Positions 47,704 to 59,070 of a DNA stretch of 64,000 nt are shown here, one piece after another (the first letter of the stretch is position 1; each line of letters begins with the position of its first letter). The stretch is taken from positions 303,501,455 to 303,565,454 of the forward strand of contig NC_073746.1 in NCBI RefSeq assembly GCF_029784135.1. Direction: 5' to 3'. Source of the DNA: Toxorhynchites rutilus septentrionalis (lineage: Eukaryota > Arthropoda > Insecta > Diptera > Culicidae). The notes under the pieces are model-generated. The model saw only the letters and a list, made by a program, of their open reading frames with translations, searched no databases and was not told the DNA's origin. Both the position numbers and the translations under genes were made by a program.

Positions 47704-49702
47704 CCAAAGGGCCTGGCCGTGTAAGGGAGTAAAAAGTGCCCCCAAACCAAATCACTAGCTGTATGGCAATTGTTGTATAGGATATTAAATACGAAATTTT
47801 GACGGTTTATTTGAAACCCTATGTGGCTTAACATGGGATCTATAGTGAAAATCGTACTTTTACGTTTATTTCACGCCATCCTCAAAAGCTTCGAGATAAA
47901 AAATTGAAAAAAATACTGAATGTGCATCGTACTACGGTGTATCAAGAAAAATTATGAATAAAAAAAAATTCATCAACAATTCTAGTACTAATAAAAATCT
48001 TGAAATTTCGAAAACAAAATTTTTGGGATTCTGAGATTCAGTACTTCTCTAATTCATATTTAAATGTGTTTCTTCGGCTTTTCTATATATGTGTGAATTT
48101 TTTTTCAATTTTTTCAATTTTTTTTCAGTGTGGGGCGGTAAAAACAAATATTGTTTTTATATTTCCAAAGAGTCTGGCTGGGTAAGGGAGTAAAAGGTCC
48201 CTCAAACCAAATCACCAGCAGTATGGAAAATATTGTATAGGATACTAATTAAAACATTTTGGCAGTAGTACCATATATTTAAGTCCTTATATGCTACACC
48301 ATAGGATCTATGGTGAAAAAATGCACCTTTTCTTTTTTTTTTTCACGCCATTCTCAATAGCTTTGAGACAAAAATATGAAAAAATACTGAAAGTACATCT
48401 TACTAAGGTGTATCGATAAATATCTTCAAACTATTTTCTCATCAAAAAATCTAATAATAACAAAAATTTAAATACGCAGTACAAAAAAATTATATATATT
48501 TTCTGGCATTTCGAGATTTCGAAAAAATATAACATTGAGACCCACTTCTGTTCCAATTTTTATTTAAATGCGTTCGTATGTGTCTTTTTTGTACATGTGG
48601 CGTAATTTTTCCTAAATTTTTAAGAGCATTGCGAGACACAAAAATAATTTTCTTCATCGTCTGCATTATTATTTTTATTTTCTTGAAAACGATTATTTTA
48701 TTGTATTCGTGGTTTTTCATTTAAAATAAAAAAATAAAAACAATTTTTCTAAGTGTTTTCTCATTAATCCGAATGACCTTTCCACAAGGACTTTATTTTT
48801 TTCTCACAGAGCTCTATCGTACTGCTAACTCCAATGAATTTGGTAAACCATCTAAATCCAATGTGAAGATAATCTCATTTATTTTGAGATACGAGAGAAA
48901 AAATTATACAGCGCAATGCTTTAAATATACCGACAAAATTTAGACATATCAAAAACTAAATTTAAAAAATATTAGAGCAGTAATGGGTCTCTAAAATCAA
49001 AATAAATTAAAAATGCCCAGACTCAAAAAAAACAATTTTTTTTCGCGCAATCTTCTTAAAAATTCAAAACAAAATAACGTTACATGTGGAAAAAAAACAA
49101 CACATACGAACGCATTGAAATAAAAATTAGAGTAAAATTGGGTCTCAGAGTAATATTTTTTTTTCAAAATTTCGAAATGCCTGAAAATATATATAATTTT
49201 TTTTGTACCGCGAAAAACACTCTAAAAAAAAACAATGAAAAAATCACATATACCTAAAATAGACGTAGGAAGAAATATGAATACAAAGCAGAAAAGTACT
49301 GAATTTCAAAATAAAATAAAATTAAAATTTAATTTAAAATAAAAATTAAAAAACGATTTAAATATTTGTTATTGTTTGATTTTCTGAATTTCAAAATTTC
49401 AAGATTTTTTTTAGTACTGAAATTTTTGATGAAATTTTTTTAAATAATTTTTCTTGATGCTCCGTAGTAAGATGCTCATTCAGTATTTTTTTCAAATTTT
49501 TATCTAGAAGCTTTTGAGGATGGCGTGAAATAAACGAAAAAGTACGTTTTTTACTATAGATCCTATGTTAAGCCTAATAATTCAAATAAATTCAAATAAA
49601 CCGTCAAAATTTCGAATTTAATATCCTATACAATATTTGCCATATAGCTAGTAATTTGGTTTGGGGGTACTTTTTACTCCCTTATCCGGCCAGGCCCTTT
49701 GG
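47704..49702. mobile_element. 2.0-kb foldback element
   Basis: Both ends read CCAAAGGGCCTGGCCG when viewed inward, followed by TAAGGGAGTAAAAAGT. Inverted homology continues: TCACGCCATCCTCAAAAGCT near 47872 mirrors 49503-49528, and CATACGAACGCATT near 49106 mirrors 48568-48580. The left arm also contains a second direct copy of the terminal block at about 48174 (GGCTGGGTAAGGGAGTAAAA). No transposase. Borders show no clear target duplication. Transcription through it would give a long imperfect hairpin. Confidence 0.75.
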
Positions 49703-50100
49703 CATGTGTAGTTTTAAGATGCAATAAATATTTCTATGGTGGTTAGACACTCCTCCCGCTCTCTAAGGGTGGGCTGTCATACAAATGAAACACACATTTC
49801 TGCATAACTCGAAAACTAATCAAGCAAATGGAGCCAAATTTGGCATTTGAAGGTTTTACGGGGCACGAAACGTTTGTATGGTGAATACACTCCTCCCACT
49901 CTCTAAATGGGGCTGCCACACGAACGAAACGCAAACTTCTGCATATCTCGAGAACTAATCGAGCACAATTTGAGATTTGAGGGTTTTTGGGTATGAGAAA
50001 TGTTTCTATGATGGTATGACACCCCTCCCTCTTCTGGAATGGAGAGGGGGCCCGAATAAAAATATTACACATATTTCAACCAAAAATATTCCAACCAAAC
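49703..50100 (+). mobile_element. Helitron-like tandem units, fragment
   Basis: About three of the G-run/CTGCCATAC-type units continue directly from the right border of the foldback element, starting mid-unit at GGCATGTGTAGTTTTAAGAT. Both ends of the Helitron-like repeat are missing here. It suggests that the foldback element landed in, or recombined with, a Helitron-like repeat. Confidence 0.55.
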
Positions 50101-50230
50101 ATGACAATTTAAAGTTTTCGGAAAACTCTGAAGGAAACAGGGAAAATTCGGAAAATTAAATTCCCATATGTCCTACAATTACATAGTGACAATTGGTGTT
50201 AGTCCATATGATGTTTGCGCTAGCGAAATT

Positions 50231-51407
50231 GATCTTTATTATTTATTATTATTATTATTATTTATTATTTATTCATCTGACTTTTTGTTGTCTTAATGAA
50301 TTAAGATGGGGAAAAACCAAAAAGAGAAGGCCAAAACCCCATATCTTTTCATTCACATGCAAAACATATATAAGTATAAAAAAGTAGCACATTTTGAACA
50401 CAACAAATATAAAAAGGTAAATAATAATAGGCGTCAACTGTGGTCAGATCATAAAAAATAACAAAAAACTGATTGGGAACTGGGCCCTTGTCCATAGTTA
50501 ATGTCGTTGTCAGTGTATCATCCTATTCAGTTCTGTGAGTCTGTGTTTGAATGCGGACGCAGTAGAGCCAAAATCAAAGTGAGCGAAAACTTCATTGAAA
50601 CTTGCCGACATTAATCGCACAGGGTCATGGAGGCCGTACAAAGTGTTTCGGGGCTCAAGAAGCAGAAAGTTTCGTTGGCGAAGCAGTCGTTCAGGAGCGT
50701 AGATGTTAAGTTGTCCTAATAATTCCGGTGCGTCAGCATCTCCGTTGAAAATTTTTGCAACAAACACAGCTTGGTCAATACTCCTTCTCTGTTCCAGTGT
50801 CTGCAGTCCCAGCAATCTGCATCGATCTTCGTATCGCGGAAGGTTCAATGGATCTCGCCACGGAAGACGTCGGAGGGCATATGTAACGAATTTCCTCTGT
50901 ATTGCTTCGACTCTTGCGGTCCATGTTGACTGGTTTGGCACCAAACTACAGAGTTAAATTCCAGAATCGATCGCACCAGAGTGCAGTATAGAGACCGGAG
51001 GCAAAATGGGTCGTTAAACTCTTGGGATATTTTAAACATGAATCCCAGCTGGCGGTTAGCTCTAGAAATAATGTCGTTGTAGTGTGATCGGAAGGTGAAT
51101 GCTGAATTTAGGATGATCCCTAGATCATGAACTTGATATACACGATCGAGAGACTGTCCGTCAATTGCGTAATCGTATTCTGTCGGATTGAGCTTGCGGT
51201 GGAACGTGATAACGTTGCATTTATGAATGCTTAGCGTTAGCATGTTCCGTGTACATCATTCAGTGAAACGATTCAGCAGCCGTTGTAAAGCGTAACAGTC
51301 CTCAATACTACTCATGACCATGTAGATTTTGACGTCGTCAGCGTAAAACAGTCGATAGCCGGGTGGTAGTATGACAGATAGCTCATTAATAAATATTGAA
51401 AATAGCA
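50231..51407 (-). pseudogene. CR1/L2/jockey-like retrotransposon relic
   Basis: On the minus strand the start reads PLLFSIFINELSVILPPGYR, then LFYADDVKIYMV with the catalytic YADD. After a stop it continues NMLTLSIHKCNVITFHRK, VHDLGIILNSAFTFRSHYND, LVRSILEFNSVVWC and, in another frame, ALRRLPWRDPLNLPRYEDRC with RCRLLGLQTLEQRR and PVRLMSASFNEVF. There is no RNase H. The 3' end has a tail of AATAAT repeats near 50235-50275. 5'-truncated inside the reverse transcriptase, with at least one stop and one frameshift. Confidence 0.8.
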
Positions 51408-51412
51408 AGGGA

Positions 51413-51609
51413 ATGACGAGTTTTGGTAGAAGTACTAGCTATTTTACAGTAAAAGGTAAACTCAGCGGGGTCGATTCGAAGATCAATCAATGAACAGTTA
51501 TGTGATTGGACCCATGAACTATCTCATAGTAAGAAAACGTGAATGTTTGAAGGTATTGATAACAAAAAAAAAAATTTTGGGTGGGACGAAATTTGCCGGG
51601 TCAGCTAGT
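51413..51609 (+). mobile_element. Helitron-like repeat, 3' end
   Basis: ATGACGAGTTTTGGTAGAAG, the shared 3' block (GGGGTCGATTCGAAGATCAA) and the end ATTTGCCGGGTCAGCTAGT. The 5' portion has been replaced by the retrotransposon relic. Confidence 0.55.
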
Positions 51610-51625
51610 AAGTAAATAAATACAT

Positions 51626-51735
51626 TGGGCCTGATCACGAACGTCACTTCACGGTGAAAAGGAATCGAAGTGCATATAACCTTCCATACAAATCATTTCG
51701 TTTTCACCGTGAAGTGACGTTCGTGATCAAGTCCA
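51626..51735. mobile_element. 110-bp palindromic MITE, copy 1
   Basis: Inverted termini TGGGCCTGATCACGAACGTC, extending through ACTTCACGGTGAAAA, leave only a short central loop. The same element occurs at 62802-62910. No coding capacity. The whole element can fold into one hairpin and each arm contains a CRE-like TGACGT. Confidence 0.8.
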
Positions 51736-53891
51736 TTGTATTGATTTTGTGTGACAGCGCTTTCTGTATGCAGTTGTCCACACAATGCGCATTGTCACGT
51801 CACAATGTGTCTACCAATATTCACAGGGTTTTTGGAAAGTTTTTTTTTTTAAATATTAAATACACTGGAACTAATGTTCATATCTTATTGACAAATCATG
51901 AAACAGCTTATTATGAAGGAACTTATTTGTTTCCACGGCAAGAAAATACCTTGTGATTCAAGTTCAAGTAATGGTTCCAGTTGGGAAAAATTGGGTCACA
52001 GTTCAAATCAGGTATGTAACAATAAGGAATTGTCTTGATAAACAATTACTCCAATGGAAATATACGCATCCACAATAGTGGATGTGTATTGATTCTTAAT
52101 TTTACCATCTCACTAGTCATCCAGAAAGGATCGTAACGTGAGATCAAACACTACATCATAAATCATTTAAAATTAATTACATTGACGGATTGAACGGAAA
52201 CACATGTTCAATGCCAACTCTCTCCCCTTCGGGAGTGATAGTTTATTCTTTCGGGGAAATTGACTGCCTAGCACACCTCACCCCGAAAAATCGCTAACCC
52301 CATTGCTGTACAATGCTTCACCAGAATGCACTCCAATTGCATTCTGGCCGCGCTTATTCATCCAATTAAGTTCTAATACGAGGGTGTTGAATGGTTTTCA
52401 CAGCCAAAGTGCCGCACTCTGCCCGTGGGAAGGGGTTACCGTGGTGCACTCTGCCCGGCGAGACAGATGATGCAACCGAATCTGCCGCCGACAAATGAGC
52501 AACAACAGCTTCTGCCACCACTATTGGCGAATTGGTTGGGTTTGTGCAATTTTCCCCTCCCATCTCGCAGCTTCGGTCCAGTTGGGTCCGTGGATACGAA
52601 GCTGCGAACGAAGGGTAGATCATAATCATAATCGGTTGATTTCATTTCACATCGTACTGAGGATGAGTCGTCTTTATACATGTGCAGTGGGTGGGGTGAT
52701 GGGAGACCCTGTTCCGAATCGCCAGTAGACAGTGGCGATGGCTATCGATTCGAGCTACCCCTTTTATATTTCAATCGAACATCGTTCGAAAGCCGACAAA
52801 GTTGTTGAACATGGCACTAAATGACAGCGAACAAAAGATTTGAAATGGATATTGGTGTCTGCTCTATTCTGGTCCGTCCAGATTTGCTTGCATGCGGGTT
52901 GCTCGCCATTGACTCATATGGACACTACTCGGTTAGGGAAGATGCACAGAAAAAGGGTTCGGCTATTGATGAGGGACGATAAAGAGTCATGAATCCGTTA
53001 CGTGCTTTGTCATTTGGGATGCTTTGTTGTCGGACTAAATTTAATCAAGTGGGTGATTTTCTGTAATGACCACTTTGTAAACAATCGAAATTGGGCGATA
53101 GATTGAAATTGATTGTGATTTGGGGTGACGGTTTCGGAGTTGTTCGGCAAATTGGACACGGTAGAAGGGATTTCGTTCGAGAGTTATTTGCTGGAGGCCT
53201 ATTTTGGACTGGAAACGCTTTTATTTATAAGATCTAATGTGTGCTTAAATTCATAATAAATTTTTGATTTTGATTAGTGTATCAAGTCAAGATTAATGTA
53301 CTTCTTAGTAGAACAATGAAATGAATTTATTAAAATTGCAAGCATGTGGAGTTGTTCATTTTTAGTTGCAATGCATTATATCTGGCTTGATTATTACCTG
53401 TTGAACTTAGAATAATTTCGTTGAGCTGGTGATTATTTCACAGTGAGAACAATGATCCAACGCCTATTATGACAAACATGAAATATTCTATAACTTGTGA
53501 CATAGGACTATGTCTTTGATTTCTATATAGGGGGTCACTCTACTAAAAAAATGTAACGATTCATTAAGAGTTTTCAAACGCATATGTTGTGTTATAGGGG
53601 AAAAGCGGCTAAAATGAACACCCTAAGAAATATGCTCATTTACTGCGTCCACATACCGCTACAATTTCCGTTCTTCGAAGAATATTATAGCTTAACTAAT
53701 TGTTGTTCAAGATATCAAACGGCTTTCATTATAAAAAATAAAAATAGTACATTTTTCATCAAAAGAAAAAAAAAAGTGAAATCGAACATTTATTTATCGT
53801 GCGGTTAAATCATTTTTTGGTAAAATGAGCAATTACACATATCATGCTAAATGGGATAGATTTATGCGATGTTCCTTATCTATATTGTTTA
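51736..53891. other. Non-repetitive DNA, no gene found
   Basis: The section 52170-53200 is less AT-rich than average. Overlapping frames at 52366-52728 on both strands show no domain. The segment 53590-53840 contains GCGGCTAAAATGAACACCC, a phrase like the ends of TA-inserting MITEs, but no partner end was identified. Confidence 0.4.
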
Positions 53892-55189
53892 AAGGGTGTG
53901 TCACATCAAATTGCATCACGGAAAAAACGCTGTAGAAATTTAATTTTTAGGAATTATATCTTCAGCTTTCGCTTATAATCAGATAAGAGTGTATAGATCA
54001 CGTTGACCATGCTTCACTGTCAATTTTTAGTAAATTTGGAAAAATGTCGTCGAACGAAAAAGAGCGTCGTGAATTAATCCTGTGCACTCATTTCGAGAAT
54101 CCGGAGTTGTCACATCGGGACATGCTAAGATGCTGGGAATCGTCCAATCCACGGTCAGCAGAGTACTAAAACGATACTTCGAGAACCTAACCATCGACCG
54201 GAAGGTGAGGAACGGCAAAAATGGATGCTCCGTCAGTGAAAAAGATCACAAGCGCGTAGTTAAGCAGTTTAGACGTGATCCGAGAAGTTCGGTCCGGGAT
54301 GTCGCCAATAAGCTGAATTTGTCAAGTTCATTCGTCCAGCGGACCAAGCAGCGGGAGGGCCTGCGTACATACAAGGTTCAGAAGGCTCCTAACCGCGACG
54401 AAAGGCAAAACATGGTGGGGAAGACGCGAGCCCGGAAGCTGTACACCGAAATGCTGACGAAGCCGCATTGCCTGGTAATGGACGACGAAACCTACGTCAA
54501 AGCGGACTTTCGTCAGCTGCCGGGCCTGTTGTTCTTCTCCGCAGAGGACAAATTCAGCGTTCCGGAGGAGATTCGCAAGCAGAAACTATCCAAGTTTGCC
54601 AAAAAGTACATGGTGTGGCAAGCGATCTGCTCTTGCGGAAAGCGGAGCGCCCCCTTCGTGATGACCGGCACGGTAAACGGGCAGGTTTACCTTAAGGAGT
54701 GCCTACAGAAGCGCTTACTATCACTATTGAAGCAGCACGAGGGCCCGACCATCTTCTGGCCGGATCTCGCTTCGTGCCACTATTCAAAGGACGTGTTGGA
54801 GTGGTACGAAGCCAACGGGGTCACCTTCGTGCCAAAGGAAATGAACCCGCTCAACGCGCCGGAGCTTCGCCCAATAGAGAAATATTGGGCGATTATGAAG
54901 CAGGCCCTCCGGAAGAACCCAAAAGTTGTCAAATCAGAGGCGGACTTCAAGAGAAAATGGATTTCTGTTCAAAAAAAAACTACAACCTGACGTTGTACAG
55001 AACTTTATGGACGGGGTAAAGCGGAAGGTGCGAGCATACGGGCTTGGGCTCGAAGTATGAATAAAAAGAAAATGCCAAAAGTTGTTTAATAGTTTTTATT
55101 TTACTGTCTAAAATTTTCAAAAGGATCGGTCTACTGGGCGAATTTCTACAGCGTTTTTTCCGTGATGCAATTTGATGTGACACACCCTT
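53892..55189 (+). mobile_element. ITmDD37E mariner-like element, copy C
   Basis: 1298 bp with inverted termini AAGGGTGTGTCACATCAAAT and about 50 bp of matching ends, flanked by TA at 53890-53891 and 55190-55191. Inserted at the edge of a reverse-transcriptase relic that continues at 55192. Confidence 0.92.
54044..55060 (+). pseudogene. ITmDD37E transposase, copy C, longest frame
   Basis: The longest uninterrupted reading frame of the four copies, about 300 codons to 54990. The ATG at 54044 is out of frame with it because of the shared one-base deletion at GACATGCTAAG (about 54122). An internal ATG at 54130 opens MLGIVQSTVSRVLKRYF in frame. Catalytic residues are all present: VMDDETYVKADF, FWPDLASCHYSKDV and LRPIEKYWAIMK, with 37 residues between the last D and E. 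A long A-run near 54975 shifts the C-terminal PDVVQNFMDGVKRKV out of frame. Lacks the first DNA-binding helix, so probably inactive, but the catalytic core is complete. Confidence 0.88.
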
Positions 55190-55191
55190 TA

Positions 55192-55422
55192 TAATCGAGT
55201 CCGCGCTGTAATAGCTTTATTGTGTATGGGTCCTGGAAGTTATGTAAGAAGCCTTTGACTTAACACACTATTTGCCTTATTTATTTTAGAGTTGTCGTGT
55301 TCTATGAATATGGATTTACAGTCCAGAACAATACCTAGATCTCTAGCTATTTTACATTTTCCTACATTTTGATTTGGAACTCGTATTGAAATATTTGATA
55401 CATGAATTTTCCCTGCTAAATG
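55192..55422 (-). pseudogene. Reverse-transcriptase fragment (CR1/L2/jockey type)
   Basis: Minus-strand translation gives GKIHVSNISIRVPNQNVGKC, then ARDLGIVLDCKSIFIEHDNS and KINKANSVLSQR, and beyond a shift FQDPYTIKLLQ. This matches the segment after the YADD box (DLGV.LD..L.F..H......KA...L..R, F.DP...K.L). It begins immediately after the stop codon of the FEM1-like gene and is cut off by ITmDD37E copy C. Its position means the gene's 3' flank is retrotransposon-derived. Confidence 0.65.
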
Positions 55423-57417
55423 TTATCGAATTGTATTTTTTACAACTGGACATATTTCGTGTGTCCGAACAAACTCCTCCAGCGCACGGGGAATGTTATT
55501 GTGATAGGGAATGTCCGACTCAATGATGATGTTAGCGCACAGACACTTCAGTGAAATGTGTTCACCATGAGGAAAATCATCCGCCGAACTCTTTATGAGT
55601 AGTGAAGAAGGTCGGTCGCCAAACATGTTCGGAGTATCCAGATGGGCGCCATATGCGATTAGTGTTCGGACCACCTCCTTCTCATAATTGCATGGCATGG
55701 AAGCGAGAAGCAGTGGCGTGGATTTCGTATCATTGTACGCATTGACCTGCGCTCCAAACTCCAACAGCAACTTCGTGACGGGTAGATTGGAGAATAACCG
55801 TTTCTCACCTTCCTCGTCGTTGAAATATTTACTTTTCATCACACTTGTGTTCGATACGGACAGATGCAACAGCGTTTCCTCGGATACACTTCGTATATTC
55901 TGACGGAGCAGACTATGAACGGAGCTTCTGATCAGTAGATGTTCTATCTTGCTTTTGGCCACAGAAAGCAGGAGGTACATCAGATGAATTAGACAACGGA
56001 GTATACATTCGTAGTTTAGCTGCTGGGTTCTATCGGCCGGTTGGACACTGAGCAACTGCTGAATCTCAGTGATGTTCGATGTCAAAAGCTGGAACGTGGC
56101 ATAGACATCTTTGAACTTTGGCATCATGAGCTCGTTGCTTGTTAATAAATTCACCATCAACTTTACAATGGCTCGTGCTGATTTGCAGGTATCGCTGTCC
56201 AATATAGTATGCTTGCGAATTCGAACTTGCAGTGTTAACACCCATAGCTCTATACAAGCTTGGTACTGTCTGGAAGCTTTATAGAACTCACCTCGTTCCA
56301 TTAGCCTATGTAGAGTGAACTCATGGTCGATGCCCAATATCCTTTCTTGTATCACCAAACCCTGCATTCTTAATGCATCCACATCCCAGGCGATTGCGTC
56401 CAATTCGGCATGAGTAGTGAACTCAACCATATTTCCGAAGGCGAGTCGTGGTTGGATTCGGGATTTGTTTTGGATGTGTTTGGGTCCATCTATTCGAGCA
56501 TTAAGAGCCAACCGCCAGTGGTGAACAACTTCTTGTACGCCATGATGTAAATGTATTAACGATGACCCTAACAGCATATAGGCTTCGGCCCGTCTTTCTC
56601 GCGAGTAATTTATTCGGCTCAAAAGATATTCCACTATGTCTTTTGACCCGACAATGCATGCTAGCTGTAGAGTGTCATCCCCGAAACGGCTTTTAGCGAA
56701 AGGATCGGCACCATGATCCAACAGAACTCGAACCATTTCGAAACTCCAACACGTCACTGCATAATGCAAGGCAGTATTCTCGTATGCATCGCGTTCATTC
56801 ACGTCAGCTCCTTTGCTGATGAGATATTGGCACAATGGAGCTGATTTAATAGCATCGATTAGACAGGTTCCTCCATTGGAACTTGGCTTATGAATGTCCG
56901 CTCCGTTTTCAATTAAATATTGAACAATTTCTGCGTTCAATATCGAGCAGCTAGCTCTCAGGGGCGTTGAACCGGTGTCGGACGAAGCATTTACATCGCA
57001 ACCCAGCCTGACGAGATATTGCACGATTTGAAGATTACCCGATTCGCTGGCACAGCATAGTAGAGTAACGTTGTGTACCGTATAATCCTCCAACTTTCCA
57101 TCGGTCTCATCCATGTGATAGGTTATAGTCCCTCGTTGCTCGATGTTGGCATCACACTCCATTATCAAAAACTCAACCATATCAATGTTACCTTCGCGAC
57201 AGGCGATGAATAGGGACGAACAGCCTTCGTATTCCGTATCTACCAGTTCCTTTCGTACATATCTGGGTAAGCGTCTTAGGCGACTCCGAAGGCTCCTGGA
57301 GAAGGGTCCGGTACGTGAGCCAACCTCTTGGAACAAGTCATAACGAATCTGTCTCAACAGTGCAGCACCCAGATGCTCGAGGTTACTCATATTCGTTGGG
57401 TGATTGAGGGAAATCAT
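55423..57417 (-). CDS. FEM1-family ankyrin protein, intronless
   Basis: FEM1 proteins are substrate receptors of CUL2 ubiquitin ligases that recognise C-terminal degrons. This uninterrupted frame encodes 664 residues from the first ATG (57417), near the usual FEM1 length. Ankyrin repeats run from about residue 60 to 270 (GCSSLFIACREGNIDMVEFL, GSTPLRASCSILNAEIVQYL, NTALHYAVTCWSFEMVRVLL). A TPR-like middle follows with the family signature LRMQGLVIQERILG near 350-365. Two or three C-terminal ankyrin repeats (KSTPLLLASMPCN) precede a VHL/CUL2-type box, SLKCLCANIIIES, at about 622. The N-terminal repeats are diverged from typical FEM1 (TLLCCA where PPLWCA is usual). A TATA-like TTTTATAG lies about 25 bases upstream of the ATG and AATAAA at 55280-55285. 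No introns, and transposons lie on both sides, so a retrocopy or lineage-specific duplicate is possible. Confidence 0.88.
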   Translation of the reverse strand: MISLNHPTNMSNLEHLGAALLRQIRYDLFQEVGSRTGPFSRSLRSRLRRLPRYVRKELVDTEYEGCSSLFIACREGNIDMVEFLIMECDANIEQRGTITYHMDETDGKLEDYTVHNVTLLCCASESGNLQIVQYLVRLGCDVNASSDTGSTPLRASCSILNAEIVQYLIENGADIHKPSSNGGTCLIDAIKSAPLCQYLISKGADVNERDAYENTALHYAVTCWSFEMVRVLLDHGADPFAKSRFGDDTLQLACIVGSKDIVEYLLSRINYSRERRAEAYMLLGSSLIHLHHGVQEVVHHWRLALNARIDGPKHIQNKSRIQPRLAFGNMVEFTTHAELDAIAWDVDALRMQGLVIQERILGIDHEFTLHRLMERGEFYKASRQYQACIELWVLTLQVRIRKHTILDSDTCKSARAIVKLMVNLLTSNELMMPKFKDVYATFQLLTSNITEIQQLLSVQPADRTQQLNYECILRCLIHLMYLLLSVAKSKIEHLLIRSSVHSLLRQNIRSVSEETLLHLSVSNTSVMKSKYFNDEEGEKRLFSNLPVTKLLLEFGAQVNAYNDTKSTPLLLASMPCNYEKEVVRTLIAYGAHLDTPNMFGDRPSSLLIKSSADDFPHGEHISLKCLCANIIIESDIPYHNNIPRALEEFVRTHEICPVVKNTIR

Positions 57418-57440
57418 TGAAACTACTGTCAGCGACACTA

Positions 57441-57839
57441 TAAAATGAAAAATAGTTCGATGTGGTTCACACTTTGATTAGGAAAAAATATCACAATTTT
57501 ACAATGTGCCAACAAGGAGCTCACATCGATTGTGGCTTGCTTCCTGAAGTACGTAATGTTTATATACGATTTTTGTAAAATTTACCGACAATATCAAGAA
57601 GCTCTGTGGACTACATGTAGGTATTTCATCTATTTTTTTATCTACCCTTAATTCAAATTTCATCTAATGATCAGGTAGAACAGTCTTTCGACCATCGCAC
57701 ATCTTTAACAATCCTGCGGTACAAAAGAATTCTAGGTGCTCTCACAGATATTTATCCAATTGTTCGTTTTGGTACGTATGCAATAATATACTCGAAAGGT
57801 AACAGGTAGTACCTTAAACCTGCATCCAATTATAAAATG
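57441..57839. other. Upstream flank of the FEM1-like gene
   Basis: The minus strand carries a TATA-like TTTTATAG near 57439-57446, close to the gene's first ATG. The rest, up to the truncated ITmDD37E copy D, is AT-rich with nothing else recognised. Confidence 0.35.
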
Positions 57840-59068
57840 CTTCAGCTTTCGCTTATAATCAGATAAGAGTGTATAGATCACGTTGGCCATGCTTCACTGT
57901 CAATTTTTCGTAAATTTGGAAAAATGTCGTCGAACGAAAAAGAGCGTCGTGAATTAATCCTGCGCACTCATTTCGAGAATCCGGAGTTGTCACATCGGGA
58001 CATGCTAAGATGCTGGGAATCGTCCAATCCACGGTCAGCAGAGTACTAAAACGATACTTCGAGAACCTAACCATCGACCGGAAGGTGAGGAACGGCAAAA
58101 ATGGATGCTCCGTCAGTGAAAAAGATCACAAGCGCGTAGTTAAGCAGTTTAGACGTGATCCGAGAAGTTCGGTCCGGGATGTCGTCAATAAGCTGAATTT
58201 GTCAAGTTCATTCGTCCAGCGGACCAAGCAGCGGGAGGGCCTGCGTACATACAAGGTTCAGAAGGCTCCTAACCGCGACGAAAGGCAAAACATGGTGGGG
58301 AAGACGCGAGCCCGGAAGCTGTACACCGAAATGCTGACGAAGCCACATTGCCTGGTAATGGACGACGAAACCTACGTCAAAGCGGACTTTCGTCAGCTGC
58401 CGGGCCTGTTGTTCTTCTCCGCAGAGGACAAATTCAGCGTTCCGGAGGAGATTCGCAAGCAGAAACTATCCAAGTTTGCCAAAAAGTACATGGTGTGGCA
58501 AGCGATCTGCTCTTGCGGAAAGCGGAGCGCCCCCTTCGTGATGACCGGCACGGTAAACGGGCAGGTTTACCTTAAGGGGTGCCTACAGAAGCGCTTACTA
58601 CCACTATTGAAGCAGCACGAGGGCCCGACCACCTTCTGGCGGGTCTCGCTTCGTGCCACTATTCAAAGGACGTGTTGGAGTGGTACGAAGCCAACGGGGT
58701 CACCTTCGTGCCAAAGGAAATGAACCCGCCCAACGCGCCGGAGCTTCGCCCAATAGAGAAATATTGGGCGATTATGAAGCAGGCCCTCCGGAAGAACCCA
58801 AAAGTTGTCAAATCGGAGGCGGACTTCAAGAGAAAATGGATTTCTGTTCAAATAAAAAAACAACAACCTGACGTTGTACAGAACTTTATGGACGGGGTAA
58901 AGAGGAAGGTGCGAGCTTGGGCTTGGGCTCGAAGTATGAATGAAAAGAAAATGCTAAAAGTTGTTTAATAGTTTTTATTTTACTGTCTAAAATTTTCAAA
59001 AGGATCGGTCTACTGGGCGAATTTCTACAGCGTTTTTTCCGTGATGCAATTTGATGTGACACACCCTT
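57840..59068 (+). mobile_element. ITmDD37E mariner-like element, copy D, 5'-truncated
   Basis: The 3' inverted end is intact (ending CACACCCTT, then TA at 59069-59070), but homology with the other copies begins only at CTTCAGCTTTCGC, so about 70 bp including the left terminus is missing. Inserted into a Harbinger-type transposase relic, whose reading frame resumes at 59071. Confidence 0.9.
57924..58968 (+). pseudogene. ITmDD37E transposase, copy D, frameshifted
   Basis: It shares the one-base deletion at GACATGCTAAG with copies A and C. The frame then runs MLGIVQSTVSRVLKRYF to VMDDETYVKADF. A further base is lost at the TTCTGGCGGGTCTCGC step just at the second catalytic aspartate, and LASCHYSKDVLEWYEANGVT to LRPIEKYWAIMK continue in another frame. 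The C-terminus is altered to RAWAWARSMNEKK by a short deletion. Inactive. Confidence 0.88.
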
Positions 59069-59070
59069 TA

